A program made the position numbers and the translations under genes. A stretch of DNA of 64,000 nt. Source: Patescibacteria group bacterium (lineage in GTDB: Bacteria > Patescibacteriota > Minisyncoccia > Moranbacterales > GWC2-37-73). Each line of letters opens with the position of its first letter. Within the stretch, counting starts at the first letter, position 1. Where the stretch lies: assembly GCA_022709545.1 (NCBI GenBank), contig JAKLIP010000002.1, forward strand, positions 62,001 through 126,000. Direction: 5' to 3'. Of the stretch, positions 6,677 through 14,820 are shown piece after piece. The notes below the pieces were generated by a model. It was given only the letters and a program-made list of their open reading frames with translations, made no database searches and had not been told where the DNA came from.

Positions 6677-7544
6677 AGCTATTTATTTTATTTTTAACCT
6701 GATTTATTAAGAAATTAGGCGTGGAAGCCCCTGCAGTCACAGCCACCTTTTTACATCCAGCAAACCAGTCTTTTTTCAGATCATCTGCTCTTTCTATGAA
6801 ATATGATTTTGGATTCATACGTTTGGAAATTTCCCAAAGACGATTTGAGTTAGCACTTTTTGGAGAACCAATAACAATAACGACATCATTTTCTTGTGCA
6901 ATATCTCTAACTTCAGCTTGTCTGTCATGAGTAGTCATGCATATTGAATCAATAATTTCTGCCTGCGGATATTTTTCTGATATATATCTGGCACTTTCAT
7001 TGAAAAATTCACGATCCTGAGTTGTTTGTGAAACCACTGCAATATTTTTTTCCGGATCGAGAAAAAGAGCATACAAATCTTCCTGATTTTCAACAATAAA
7101 AGCTCCCCCATTAGCCCACTCAAATATGCCCCTGACTTCCTTGTGGTTTTTTTCCCCTATGATAACCAGCTGATAGCCCCTTTTTGAAAAATTCTCCGCC
7201 AAGCGCTGGACTTTTATAACCTTAGGACAAGTTGTATCAACAAGATTTATTTCATTCTTATTGGCAAATTCATATATTTCCGGTCCTATTCCATGCGCTG
7301 TAATGATTAAGGTTCCGATTTTATCCTTAGCAGAATTCAAAAAATTCATCATATAAGGATCAACGCTTATTTTTTTTACGCCCATATCTTCGATTTTCCT
7401 GACCACATCATCATTGTGCACAAGGGAGCCCAAAACAAAAATAGGCCTTTTTACTTCAGGATTTTTTGCTATTTTTTCAACAATAGCATAAGCCCGTTCC
7501 ACGCCTTCGCAGAAACCGGCATATTTGCTTAGAGTAATTTCCAT
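6669..7544 (-). CDS. ispH: 4-hydroxy-3-methylbut-2-enyl diphosphate reductase
   Basis: 291-residue [4Fe-4S] enzyme that forms IPP and DMAPP. The cluster ligands are C12 (GFCEGVERA), C106 (TTCPKV) and C202 (SICMTT). The substrate-binding histidines H43, H84 (TAHG) and H134, the catalytic Glu E136, and the GSPKSANSNRL and TAGAST motifs are all present. It overlaps ispG by 8 bases and starts 8 bases after proS, forming a proS-ispH-ispG run. Confidence 0.96.
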   Translation of the reverse strand: MEITLSKYAGFCEGVERAYAIVEKIAKNPEVKRPIFVLGSLVHNDDVVRKIEDMGVKKISVDPYMMNFLNSAKDKIGTLIITAHGIGPEIYEFANKNEINLVDTTCPKVIKVQRLAENFSKRGYQLVIIGEKNHKEVRGIFEWANGGAFIVENQEDLYALFLDPEKNIAVVSQTTQDREFFNESARYISEKYPQAEIIDSICMTTHDRQAEVRDIAQENDVVIVIGSPKSANSNRLWEISKRMNPKSYFIERADDLKKDWFAGCKKVAVTAGASTPNFLINQVKNKINSYE

Positions 7545-7552
7545 AAAAAAAT

Positions 7553-8788
7553 TTAGCTGATTTTTTCCAATAATTCTTTGATTTTTACAATCTCAGTTTT
7601 TTCTGAATTTCTTTTTTTAATTTCAGCTCCGCCGGCAACTAAAGATTTTTTGCTGACGACCACGCGATATGGAATTCCGATAAGATCGCTGTCGGCAAAT
7701 TTTTCGCCAGCGCTTACATCGCGGTCATCAAACAAAACTTCAATCCCTTTTCCAAGAAGTTCTCTATAAATTTTTTCCGCTTCTGCATCTTCGCCCAAAC
7801 TCAGAAGATGGACTTTAAACGGCGCCACATTTTCCGGCCAAACAATTCCTTTTTCATCATGATTAAGTTCCACAACCGTTCCCATAAGGCGAGAAATTCC
7901 GATTCCATATGAACCCATGAAAACCATTTTTTCTTCGCTATTTTCATCTTTATATTTCAATCCGAAAGGTTCAGAGAAACGGTAACCCAGAGAAAAAATA
8001 TTCCCTACTTCAATAGCTTTTTCTTCGACTAATTTGCCTTTTTCAAGTCCTAAGTCTTTCAATACTTCGTCGGTATAAACTTCTTTGTTAACAGCAATTT
8101 TTTTGTCTTTATCAATATAAATTATGTCTTCCCCGGCTTCACTCACAGTCTGAAATTCATGAGAATATTTAGAAAAAGATCCGCCAGAAGCAAAAGTTAT
8201 AAAAGTTTTTCCTCCTAACCCGACTCTCTCAAAAATACTTTGATATGCAATCTTGGCTTTTTCATAGAACTCGTTATGTTGTGTTTCATCTTTAGAAAAC
8301 GAATAAAGAGCTTTCCAAAAAAATTCACGGCCACGCATAATCCCAGACTTTGCCCGAGCTTCATTGCGAAAAACTGTCCGAATATCATATGGATAAACAG
8401 GCAAATCTTTATAGGAAGAAATAAAACTCTTCATTAAATTCGACATTGGTTCTTCGTGTGTAAAAGCCAGTGAAAGTTCTGCTCCGTTTTTTAATTTTGT
8501 CTTAAACCAATTATCCACTACCTCATCACTCCATCGGCCAGATTTTTCCCAAACTTCTTGCTTCTGCAAAGCTGTAGATTGCATTTCAATGCCACCGATT
8601 TTATTCATCTCGTCCCTGACAATGTCAGAAATTTTGTTAATTACCTTTAAGCCCATAGGTAAAACATTATACACGCCTGCCATTTCTTTATTAATAAATC
8701 CGGCCCTGATCAGAAGCTGCGCATTGGCACTGACTTCATCCTTAGGCGCTTCCTTGCGAGTCTTTGTAAAAAGTTGTGTTTGTTTCAT
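7553..8788 (-). CDS. proS: Prolyl-tRNA synthetase, short form without editing domain
   Basis: 411 residues from the ATG at 8788. The frame is open for 32 more codons upstream, but those codons lack family similarity. Class II motifs are seen as FTHEEPMSNL (109-118), FRNEARAKSGIMRGREFF (140-157) and GSYGIGISRLMG. The segment from motif 2 to motif 3 is short, so the roughly 180-residue INS editing domain of typical bacterial ProRS is missing, as in mitochondrial and some alphaproteobacterial enzymes. The usual K-D-A-Y-S segment reads K-A-L-Y-S. Mischarged Ala-tRNA-Pro would need a separate editor. Confidence 0.93.
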   Translation of the reverse strand: MKQTQLFTKTRKEAPKDEVSANAQLLIRAGFINKEMAGVYNVLPMGLKVINKISDIVRDEMNKIGGIEMQSTALQKQEVWEKSGRWSDEVVDNWFKTKLKNGAELSLAFTHEEPMSNLMKSFISSYKDLPVYPYDIRTVFRNEARAKSGIMRGREFFWKALYSFSKDETQHNEFYEKAKIAYQSIFERVGLGGKTFITFASGGSFSKYSHEFQTVSEAGEDIIYIDKDKKIAVNKEVYTDEVLKDLGLEKGKLVEEKAIEVGNIFSLGYRFSEPFGLKYKDENSEEKMVFMGSYGIGISRLMGTVVELNHDEKGIVWPENVAPFKVHLLSLGEDAEAEKIYRELLGKGIEVLFDDRDVSAGEKFADSDLIGIPYRVVVSKKSLVAGGAEIKKRNSEKTEIVKIKELLEKIS

Positions 8789-8854
8789 AAAAAATAAGTT
8801 ATAGATTTCTTTAAGAATAATAACAAATTTAAAGCCTGATTGTCCAATAAAAAA

Positions 8855-8881
8855 GGCCGTGTACTCTATTGAGTACCGGCC
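8855..8881 (-). terminator. Terminator of the two-peptide unit
   Basis: GGCCG-GTACTC pairs with GAGTAC-(A)-CGGCC around a 4-nt loop and is followed on the minus strand by TTTTTTATT. It closes the small transcription unit at 8900-9205 and precedes proS. Confidence 0.85.
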
Positions 8882-8899
8882 CAATCTGAAAACAGATTT

Positions 8900-9055
8900 T
8901 TATTTGTGGATGACCCGGGATAATTTTATCCCGAAATCTTTTTGCGACATTCTTATTTTTTTCGGCGGGATTACCACGTCTTTAAAAAAATCGCATATTG
9001 TTTGAGAAACACTTTTTTTCTCTAATTTTAATCTGCTAAGATTATTTTTCGACAT
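8900..9055 (-). CDS. 51-residue unrecognised small protein
   Basis: 51 codons plus TAA, with AAGGAGG four bases before ATG. It starts M-S-K-N-N-L-S-R-L-K, has one Cys (TICDFFKDVVIPP) and a basic end (SRVIHK). It is the second gene of a unit with its own promoter and terminator. The coding end contains a perfect 18-bp palindrome (8916-8933, CGGGATAA/TTATCCCG) that could act in the mRNA or as an operator. I do not recognise the family. The central DFFKDVVIPPKKIRMSQKDFGIKL stretch could fold as a small helical domain. Confidence 0.65.
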   Translation of the reverse strand: MSKNNLSRLKLEKKSVSQTICDFFKDVVIPPKKIRMSQKDFGIKLSRVIHK

Positions 9056-9094
9056 AATGCCTCCTTCTTGAAAAACTTCTAAATAACTTCTTTC

Positions 9095-9205
9095 TCAAAC
9101 CCTCTTCTTTTTTATCTTTTTTTTCAATTTTATTAAAGGAAAAATCCTGCAGAACCAGCATTTTTTCCTTCTTCTCACAAGAAATGGATTACCTGGTCCT
9201 GACAT
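9095..9205 (-). CDS. 36-residue very basic peptide with CWFC motif
   Basis: 36 codons plus TGA, with AGGAGGG before the ATG at a workable spacing. It starts M-S-G-P-G-N-P-F, then RRRKKCWFCR, then a hydrophobic-basic tail rich in Lys. The C-x2-C pair in a basic context recalls the N-terminus of some S18 proteins or a metal-binding knuckle, but it is too short for either family. It is the first gene of the unit. It could be a nucleic-acid-binding or membrane-active peptide; that is speculation. Confidence 0.62.
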   Translation of the reverse strand: MSGPGNPFLVRRRKKCWFCRIFPLIKLKKKIKKKRV

Positions 9206-9250
9206 ATTTTTCCCTCCTAAGATTTTAGATTAATTTATTCTTAATTACAA

Positions 9251-9279
9251 ATGATACTGAATAAAAAGGCTTTTGTCAA
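9251..9279 (-). promoter_or_regulatory. Promoter of the two-peptide unit
   Basis: On the minus strand TTGACA (9274-9279) and TATCAT (9251-9256) are 17 bases apart. Transcription would start near 9244, 39 bases before the first small gene. Confidence 0.8.
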
Positions 9280-9293
9280 TAATTCATTTTAGT

Positions 9294-9321
9294 TTGCTTT
9301 TTTGCTTTATTTGGCTACAAT
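9294..9321 (+). promoter_or_regulatory. Promoter giving a leaderless mRNA
   Basis: TTGCTT (9294-9299), a 16-base spacer and TACAAT (9316-9321) stand only 7 bases before the ATG at 9329. The transcript would begin at or next to the start codon, with no room for a ribosome binding site. Confidence 0.6.
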
Positions 9322-9328
9322 AAAGCAT

Positions 9329-10021
9329 ATGACAGAAAATAATAAGAATAAAATATACATCGTAATTCCCGCCTTTAATGAAAAAAGCGTTATCCAAGAT
9401 GTCATTCAAGAAGTTCAAAATGCCGGATATGAAAATATCATTGTTGTAGACGACGGAAGCAGTGATGAAACCCAGGAAAAAGCTAAGAATGCAGGTGCGA
9501 TTTCCCTTCGCCATAAAATAAATCGCGGGAAAGGAGCAGCGACAAAAACCGGCATTGAAGCGGCCAAATTGCTTGGAGCCGAAATTATTGTTACAATGGA
9601 TGGGGATGGCCAGCATGACTCAAGAGACATAGAAAAACTCACTGAGCCGATTATCCAAAACCACTGCGATGTTGTCTTGGGAACACGCCTTAAAAATACA
9701 AAAGGGATGCCTTGGCACAGGATTGCCGCTAATCACATCGGAAATTTTTTTACTTGGTATCTCTTCGGTCTCTGGGTCACCGACAGTCAATCTGGATTTC
9801 GAGCCTATTCTAAAAAAGCAGCTGGTGTAATAAATACTAAGGGAGACCGATATGAATATGACAGTGAAGTCATCCGTGAAATTTATCTTTACAAATTAAA
9901 ATTCAAAGAAGTTCCCATTGCAGTCAGATACACTAAATATTCCATGGGAAAAATCCACAAGCAGGGACCCATAAATGCTATAAAGACTTTGTATAAAATG
10001 TTTTTTAAATTAATCAATTGA
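9329..10021 (+). CDS. GT2 family glycosyltransferase (DPM1-like)
   Basis: 230 residues from the ATG at 9329; an upstream in-frame ATG lies inside the promoter and is rejected. GT-A fold motifs are VIPAFNE (N-terminus), VVDDGSSDET and the metal-binding DGDGQHD. The QSGFRAYS and GDRYEYDSEVI segments are typical of polyprenyl-phosphate sugar transferases, which load a sugar onto a lipid carrier at the membrane. No transmembrane tail is present. It is followed 10 bases later by a DUF2304-like membrane protein, the usual partner of such transferases. Confidence 0.9.
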   Translation: MTENNKNKIYIVIPAFNEKSVIQDVIQEVQNAGYENIIVVDDGSSDETQEKAKNAGAISLRHKINRGKGAATKTGIEAAKLLGAEIIVTMDGDGQHDSRDIEKLTEPIIQNHCDVVLGTRLKNTKGMPWHRIAANHIGNFFTWYLFGLWVTDSQSGFRAYSKKAAGVINTKGDRYEYDSEVIREIYLYKLKFKEVPIAVRYTKYSMGKIHKQGPINAIKTLYKMFFKLIN

Positions 10022-10031
10022 AATCTTTTCC

Positions 10032-10376
10032 ATGAAGATACATATTTACCAAATTATAGTAGTTTTCATATCTGTTTTTATGATTTTTCAGGGGATAAAG
10101 ATTTTTGTCCAAGGAAAAAGCGGACAAACTTTCCTGAAAGTATTCGTAAGAATAATTGTATGGGGAGGTATGTGCACAATTGCCCTATTTCCCAAAGCCA
10201 CGAACATTTTAGCTGATATTTTCGGACTTAAGGGAAATATTAATGCAGTAATCCTTACTGGATTTTTGCTAATATTCCTAATTATTTTTAAATTACTGTC
10301 AGCCATCGAAAGACTGGAACAAGGTTTATCAGAAGTCACCAGAAAAGAGGCCTTAAAAGAAATAGATAAAAAATAG
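10032..10376 (+). CDS. DUF2304-like small membrane protein
   Basis: 114 residues with three hydrophobic segments (about 5-25, 38-55 and 72-92) and a charged C-terminal tail (RLEQGLSEVTRKEALKEIDKK). The layout and the position right after a DPM1-like transferase fit the DUF2304 family, thought to assist lipid-linked sugar transfer. Function is inferred from context. Confidence 0.7.
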   Translation: MKIHIYQIIVVFISVFMIFQGIKIFVQGKSGQTFLKVFVRIIVWGGMCTIALFPKATNILADIFGLKGNINAVILTGFLLIFLIIFKLLSAIERLEQGLSEVTRKEALKEIDKK

Positions 10377-10416
10377 TTTATAATTTTACAGAATTTAAAT
10401 ATTAAAAACAAAAAAA

Positions 10417-11937
10417 ATGAAAAAAATAATTGTTTTATCTATCTTCGCAAGTTTTTTAACTTTTTTTTATCTAGATATTAAGTCAGCTGAAGCTTCTGTT
10501 TCTCCTTCCCCCGTTTATGCTTTTTGGAGTAAATCAAGAACTTTTCGTTATATGACCATTTCTGAATCTGAAAAAACAAGCCTACTGAAAAATTCCGATT
10601 TTGAAAGTGAGGGCATTTTATTTTATGCATATTTAACAAAACAAATAAATACCACTCCTGTTTATAAAATATACGGAAAAAAATATTTATACTATTATTA
10701 CACGACTTCAAAAGAAAAACGTGACAGTCTTATAAAAGATAAGGCAAAATGGACTGACCAAGGTATAGCTTTTTATGCCTATGCCAATGACAGCCAAAAA
10801 GACACTGTGCCTGTTTATGCACTGAAAAATTTAAAGAACAACAAATATTTTTATACTACCAGCACTGAAGAGAAAAGTTCCATACTCACTGATAGCGATT
10901 GGACTGATAAGGGCACATTTTTTTGGGTTCCCGAAAAAAATGCGGATGTTTCAGAGGATTCAACTACTTCAAAAGATGAATCTGTTTCTCAGACAAATTA
11001 TGGGCCAGAAATTGCTGTTGGACTGTGGAGCTATTCAAAAGATGACCTTGAAGATGAATCATTTAAGATAGATGCCAACAAGGATTACGTTATCAAAGAC
11101 AAAGATGGGAAAAAAATTGCGGAAATTAAGGCCAGTAGCACAACCAGGGTAAAATATACAGGCGATAAAAATTTACGCGTATACAACTCTATAGAAGAAA
11201 AAGAGTTGAACCGCGAAGTAAGTTTTGAATCTAAGGATGGAAATAATTCGAATTTGATTTTTGATGTAAACCGTCCTGATTCTTCTTATGATGAATATCG
11301 GGGAAAAATAAAAATAAAATATAACAGCACAGATGGAAGAATTTGGGTTATTAATACTTTGCCAATGGAACAATATACTTGGGGCATGGGAGAAACAACC
11401 GGAACTGGTCCGTTTGAACATACCAAAGTGATGACAACCATTTTCAGAACTTACGGTTATTGGTACAAAGAAAATGCTACTAAATATTTACCTTATGGAT
11501 TCACTCTTAGAAGCGACTCAGGTTCGCAAATCTATAGGGGCTATGAATGGGAAGAAAAATACCCAAATATAAAAAAGGCAGCTGAAAACACTAAGGGTAT
11601 AATAGTAAAATACAAGGATGAGGTAGCACTTACTCCTTATTGTTCTTGGAGCGATGGATATACGCGCCGATATGAAGATGGGCATTGGGGAGGTTACAAA
11701 AACATATCCGATTACAAAGAAAAGGCATCGAAAGTTTACCCTTGGCTCGATTCAGTTAAAGATCCTTATGGAAAACATTCTTCTTACAGCACAAAAACAT
11801 TAGCTAATTCTGGAAATCATATGGTAGGGCTCATTGCCAACGGTTCAGTGAAATTAGCCGGGGAAAGCTATAAAAAAACTTATGACTGGATACTTAAGTA
11901 TTATTATGATGATATATCATTAAAGAAGATGTATTAA
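10417..11937 (+). CDS. SpoIID/LytB-domain protein with three DUF5648-like repeats
   Basis: 506 residues with an N-terminal signal sequence (about 1-26). Three repeats of the type PVY-x-(10-14)-Y-F-Y-T-T-S-x-x-E-K-x-S-x-L-x-W-T-x-x-G-I-x-F-Y-A occupy roughly 30-180, matching a family often found on secreted wall proteins. After an acidic linker comes a SpoIID-like segment: INTLPMEQYTWGMGE, then a TYGYWY region, SDSGSQIYRGYEWE, YCSWSDGYTRRYEDG and the end GNHMVGLIANGS. SpoIID proteins are lytic transglycosylases or amidase enhancers acting on peptidoglycan, so this is probably a secreted wall-remodelling protein. Catalytic competence cannot be judged. Confidence 0.8.
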   Translation: MKKIIVLSIFASFLTFFYLDIKSAEASVSPSPVYAFWSKSRTFRYMTISESEKTSLLKNSDFESEGILFYAYLTKQINTTPVYKIYGKKYLYYYYTTSKEKRDSLIKDKAKWTDQGIAFYAYANDSQKDTVPVYALKNLKNNKYFYTTSTEEKSSILTDSDWTDKGTFFWVPEKNADVSEDSTTSKDESVSQTNYGPEIAVGLWSYSKDDLEDESFKIDANKDYVIKDKDGKKIAEIKASSTTRVKYTGDKNLRVYNSIEEKELNREVSFESKDGNNSNLIFDVNRPDSSYDEYRGKIKIKYNSTDGRIWVINTLPMEQYTWGMGETTGTGPFEHTKVMTTIFRTYGYWYKENATKYLPYGFTLRSDSGSQIYRGYEWEEKYPNIKKAAENTKGIIVKYKDEVALTPYCSWSDGYTRRYEDGHWGGYKNISDYKEKASKVYPWLDSVKDPYGKHSSYSTKTLANSGNHMVGLIANGSVKLAGESYKKTYDWILKYYYDDISLKKMY

Positions 11938-11994
11938 CTCCATTAAATTTTCAACAATCAATTTTTAAATAAAAAAATTATTTAAAAAAATCAT

Positions 11995-12531
11995 ATGAAG
12001 TTTAAAATAATTTTTTCATTAATATTCATTGTAGCTCTGGGTTTCATGTCTTATTTTTCCTATCCAATAGTTAAGGAACGTTATTTTAACGCTGAAAATA
12101 ATATTGGAAAAGAAATTCAGGAGCAAAATGACAGCATTTCTAATAATGATCAGGAAATCAATATAAGCAATACCAGCAATGAACAGGCAGATAGCGATTT
12201 GGAAAGTCAGAATTTAAATGAAGAAACAAAAACAGAAATTGATGAGAAAGGAGTTTCTGCTAATATTACCGCCGAGGACTGCGACAATGAATGTGAGAAT
12301 TTCAAAGATAATGACAGCGATCTGAAATATTGCCAGAACATCTGCGATCTTTCCCCTATTAAAGATAGTGAAAATTGTGAAAGTAAATCAGAAACAGACA
12401 AGGATTACTGCTACAAAAATCAAGCAGTTAAAAAAACAGATCTGAACATCTGTGAATCTATTTCAGACTCAAGGATAAAATCATCCTGCAGAAGCAGAGT
12501 GACCGAAGATATACTGGAAAATCAGCTGTAA
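11995..12531 (+). CDS. Membrane-anchored Cys-rich protein
   Basis: 178 residues. One N-terminal transmembrane segment (about 3-24), a polar Asn/Glu/Ser linker to residue 90, then regularly spaced cysteines (DCDNECENF, YCQNICDLS, ENCESKS, DYCYKNQAVKKTDLNICESI, SSCRSRV). The last part resembles the D-x3-C-x-x-I-x-D-x5-C-Y repeats seen in many CPR and archaeal surface proteins of unknown function. It sits between the SpoIID-like gene and a glycosyltransferase, so an envelope role is likely. Confidence 0.75.
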   Translation: MKFKIIFSLIFIVALGFMSYFSYPIVKERYFNAENNIGKEIQEQNDSISNNDQEINISNTSNEQADSDLESQNLNEETKTEIDEKGVSANITAEDCDNECENFKDNDSDLKYCQNICDLSPIKDSENCESKSETDKDYCYKNQAVKKTDLNICESISDSRIKSSCRSRVTEDILENQL

Positions 12532-12579
12532 ATAAGTTTATCAAGTTATAAGGTTTGTAAAGTTGCAAGTTTAATCATT

Positions 12580-13725
12580 ATGAAAATTTTAGTTTTTTGC
12601 CCATATTATCCTCCGCATATCGGCGGGCTGGAAACACATGCCGATGAGTTCAATAAATATCTGTCCCGAGAAAGGGCAGATATTACTGTTTTTACGCCTG
12701 AATTGCCAAAAGAATCTCCTGTAAATGAAATTAGATATGATGGTAAAGTTAGTATTATCCGATTTCCGGCTTTCGAAATAATTTCCAATTATCCCTTGCC
12801 GAAATTTTGGTCAATAAAATTTTGGTATCTTTTTTCAGAGCTATTTGAAAAAAAATTCGATATTGTTATTTCCCGCACCAGATTTTTCAGCACCTCGCTT
12901 TTAGCTTTGATATATTCCAAAATTAAGAGCACTAGATGGATTCACATCGAACATGGCAGTGGCTTTGTCCTGCTTTCCAGCAAATTTAAAACCGTTATCG
13001 CAAAATTGTATGACTATACTTTTGGGTTTTTGATTTTCAAATCTTCCAATCTGAATATTTCTATTTCCAAGGCAGTGCAAGAATTCGTATATAAATTTGA
13101 TGGAAAAAATTCCCCTATAATATATCGCGGGCTGGATATCGAAGAAATAGATAAAATTAATCCAGATGCAGAAATAAAAGAAAAATTTAAGGATAAAATA
13201 ATAATTTCTTTTGCGGGAAGACTCTATAAATGGAAAGGTGTAGAAAACAGTATAAATGCCATAAAAATTCTTCCGCAGGAGACAAGAGATAAGGTTGTTT
13301 TTCTGATAATTGGAGATGGCGAAGATTTTTCCCGCCTCAAAGAAATTTCCAAAAATGAAAGTTGCATAGAAATGCTCAGCAATTTATCAAGAGAAAAGGT
13401 TATTGGCATTTTGAAAATTTCTGATATTTATCTGCATTCCGCCTATATGGGAGGCGGGCTTTCCACTTCCCTGCTTGAAGCTATGTACTGCGGATGCACC
13501 ATCATCGCCACACCTAACGAGGGCGCAGATGAAGTGATTGAAGATAACAAAAACGGATTCCTGATTGACAAATCCGATCCAAAAATAATTTCAGAAAAAA
13601 TAAAAGAAATATTGAATAAAAATACAGAGGAGCAAAAAAAATCAGCCAAGGAACTCATAGCAGAAAAATTCCGCTGGGAAAAATCTATAGAGACATATTT
13701 AAATAATTTTGAACAATTTATTTAG
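12580..13725 (+). CDS. GT4 family glycosyltransferase
   Basis: 381 residues of GT-B fold. The N-terminal domain begins CPYYPPHIGGLETHADEF with the family glycine loop. The C-terminal nucleotide-sugar domain has SFAGRLYKWKG (about 210-220) and GGGLSTSLLEAMYCGCTIIATPNEGADEVI with the EX7E region. It would add a sugar from an NDP-sugar during surface glycan assembly. The next transferase starts one base after its stop. Confidence 0.92.
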   Translation: MKILVFCPYYPPHIGGLETHADEFNKYLSRERADITVFTPELPKESPVNEIRYDGKVSIIRFPAFEIISNYPLPKFWSIKFWYLFSELFEKKFDIVISRTRFFSTSLLALIYSKIKSTRWIHIEHGSGFVLLSSKFKTVIAKLYDYTFGFLIFKSSNLNISISKAVQEFVYKFDGKNSPIIYRGLDIEEIDKINPDAEIKEKFKDKIIISFAGRLYKWKGVENSINAIKILPQETRDKVVFLIIGDGEDFSRLKEISKNESCIEMLSNLSREKVIGILKISDIYLHSAYMGGGLSTSLLEAMYCGCTIIATPNEGADEVIEDNKNGFLIDKSDPKIISEKIKEILNKNTEEQKKSAKELIAEKFRWEKSIETYLNNFEQFI

Positions 13726-13726
13726 T

Positions 13727-14755
13727 ATGAATATAATCGTAATTATAGAAAAAAGAAATGATGCTATTGGTACATATAATAGATATCTTGTACATGAGTT
13801 ACGTAATATCCCTAACGCTAATATAAATGTTTTTGAGATAAATAACAAAGTATTTAAAAATAAAATCTTAAATATTTTTTTAGAGATTTTTAATTCATGG
13901 AGGCTTTTTTTAAAATTAAGAAAATTAAAAAATAATGCACTTTTATTTACAAATCCAAAATCAATAAGTGCAAATATATGTTATCTATTAAAAAATAAAA
14001 AATACGCTATAATTCACCACCTAGAAAATAATCCGGCTTATTATAAAATATTTCCCATGAAGAGTTTACTTTCATGTTTCGACAGGGTTATTTGCATATC
14101 TAAATTTTCACGAAGCCAAGTATTATCCATAGGAATAAGTGTGAAAAAAATCAGCGTTGTTTATAATGGTTTAGATCACAAAATATTTAAACCAATATTG
14201 GAAAAAAATGAAAATTTTCAAGAAAAATATATTTTATCTATAGGATCAGAGATTCCAAGAAAAAATATGGCGAATATAATAAAGACATTCTCTTTGCTAA
14301 AAAAAGATTTTAAGAATCTTAAATTGCTAAAAATAGGACTAGCTGAAAAAAAATACAGACAAAAAACTCTTTCAATAATTAGAAATCTGGATTTAAAAAA
14401 TGATGTAGTTTTTATAAACTATGTAGAAGAAAAAAAATTGCCAATGTTTTACTCAAACGCAGAACTTCTTCTTTTTCCTTCCCTAATGGAGGGATTTGGC
14501 TTTCCTATAGTTGAGGCAATGGCTTGCGGATGTCCTGTTGTTACATCAAATTTAAATCCAATGAAAGAACTAACTCAAAATACTCAAATTTTAATAAATC
14601 CACTTAATCCAAATGAAATTTATGAAAAATGTAAAGAAATATTAAATGATTCAGAAAAAAAAATAAAGATGAAGAAAGAAGGCATTAAAATTGCACAAAA
14701 TTTTGATTGGAAAATTACAGCAAGAAAAATATATGATATAGTTACAAGAAACTGA
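13727..14755 (+). CDS. GT4 family glycosyltransferase
   Basis: 342 residues from the ATG just after the previous stop; an upstream ATG overlaps the preceding gene and is less likely. The signature is LSIGSEIPRKN (donor domain) and SLMEGFGFPIVEAMACGCPVVTSN with the EX7E glutamates. The gene is visibly more AT-rich, with many Asn/Lys/Ile codons, than the transferase before it, and starts an AT-rich block that runs to about 18.1 kb. It may have been acquired separately. Confidence 0.9.
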   Translation: MNIIVIIEKRNDAIGTYNRYLVHELRNIPNANINVFEINNKVFKNKILNIFLEIFNSWRLFLKLRKLKNNALLFTNPKSISANICYLLKNKKYAIIHHLENNPAYYKIFPMKSLLSCFDRVICISKFSRSQVLSIGISVKKISVVYNGLDHKIFKPILEKNENFQEKYILSIGSEIPRKNMANIIKTFSLLKKDFKNLKLLKIGLAEKKYRQKTLSIIRNLDLKNDVVFINYVEEKKLPMFYSNAELLLFPSLMEGFGFPIVEAMACGCPVVTSNLNPMKELTQNTQILINPLNPNEIYEKCKEILNDSEKKIKMKKEGIKIAQNFDWKITARKIYDIVTRN

Positions 14756-14820
14756 TATTCGAATTAGAGAATTTTATAATATTTTTAAACTAACTAAAAA
14801 AATAATATATATTAAAGAAA

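Noticed and set aside
7553-8884. 32-residue N-terminal extension of ProRS
   Set aside because: The extension has no similarity to the family and runs into the terminator of the upstream peptide unit.
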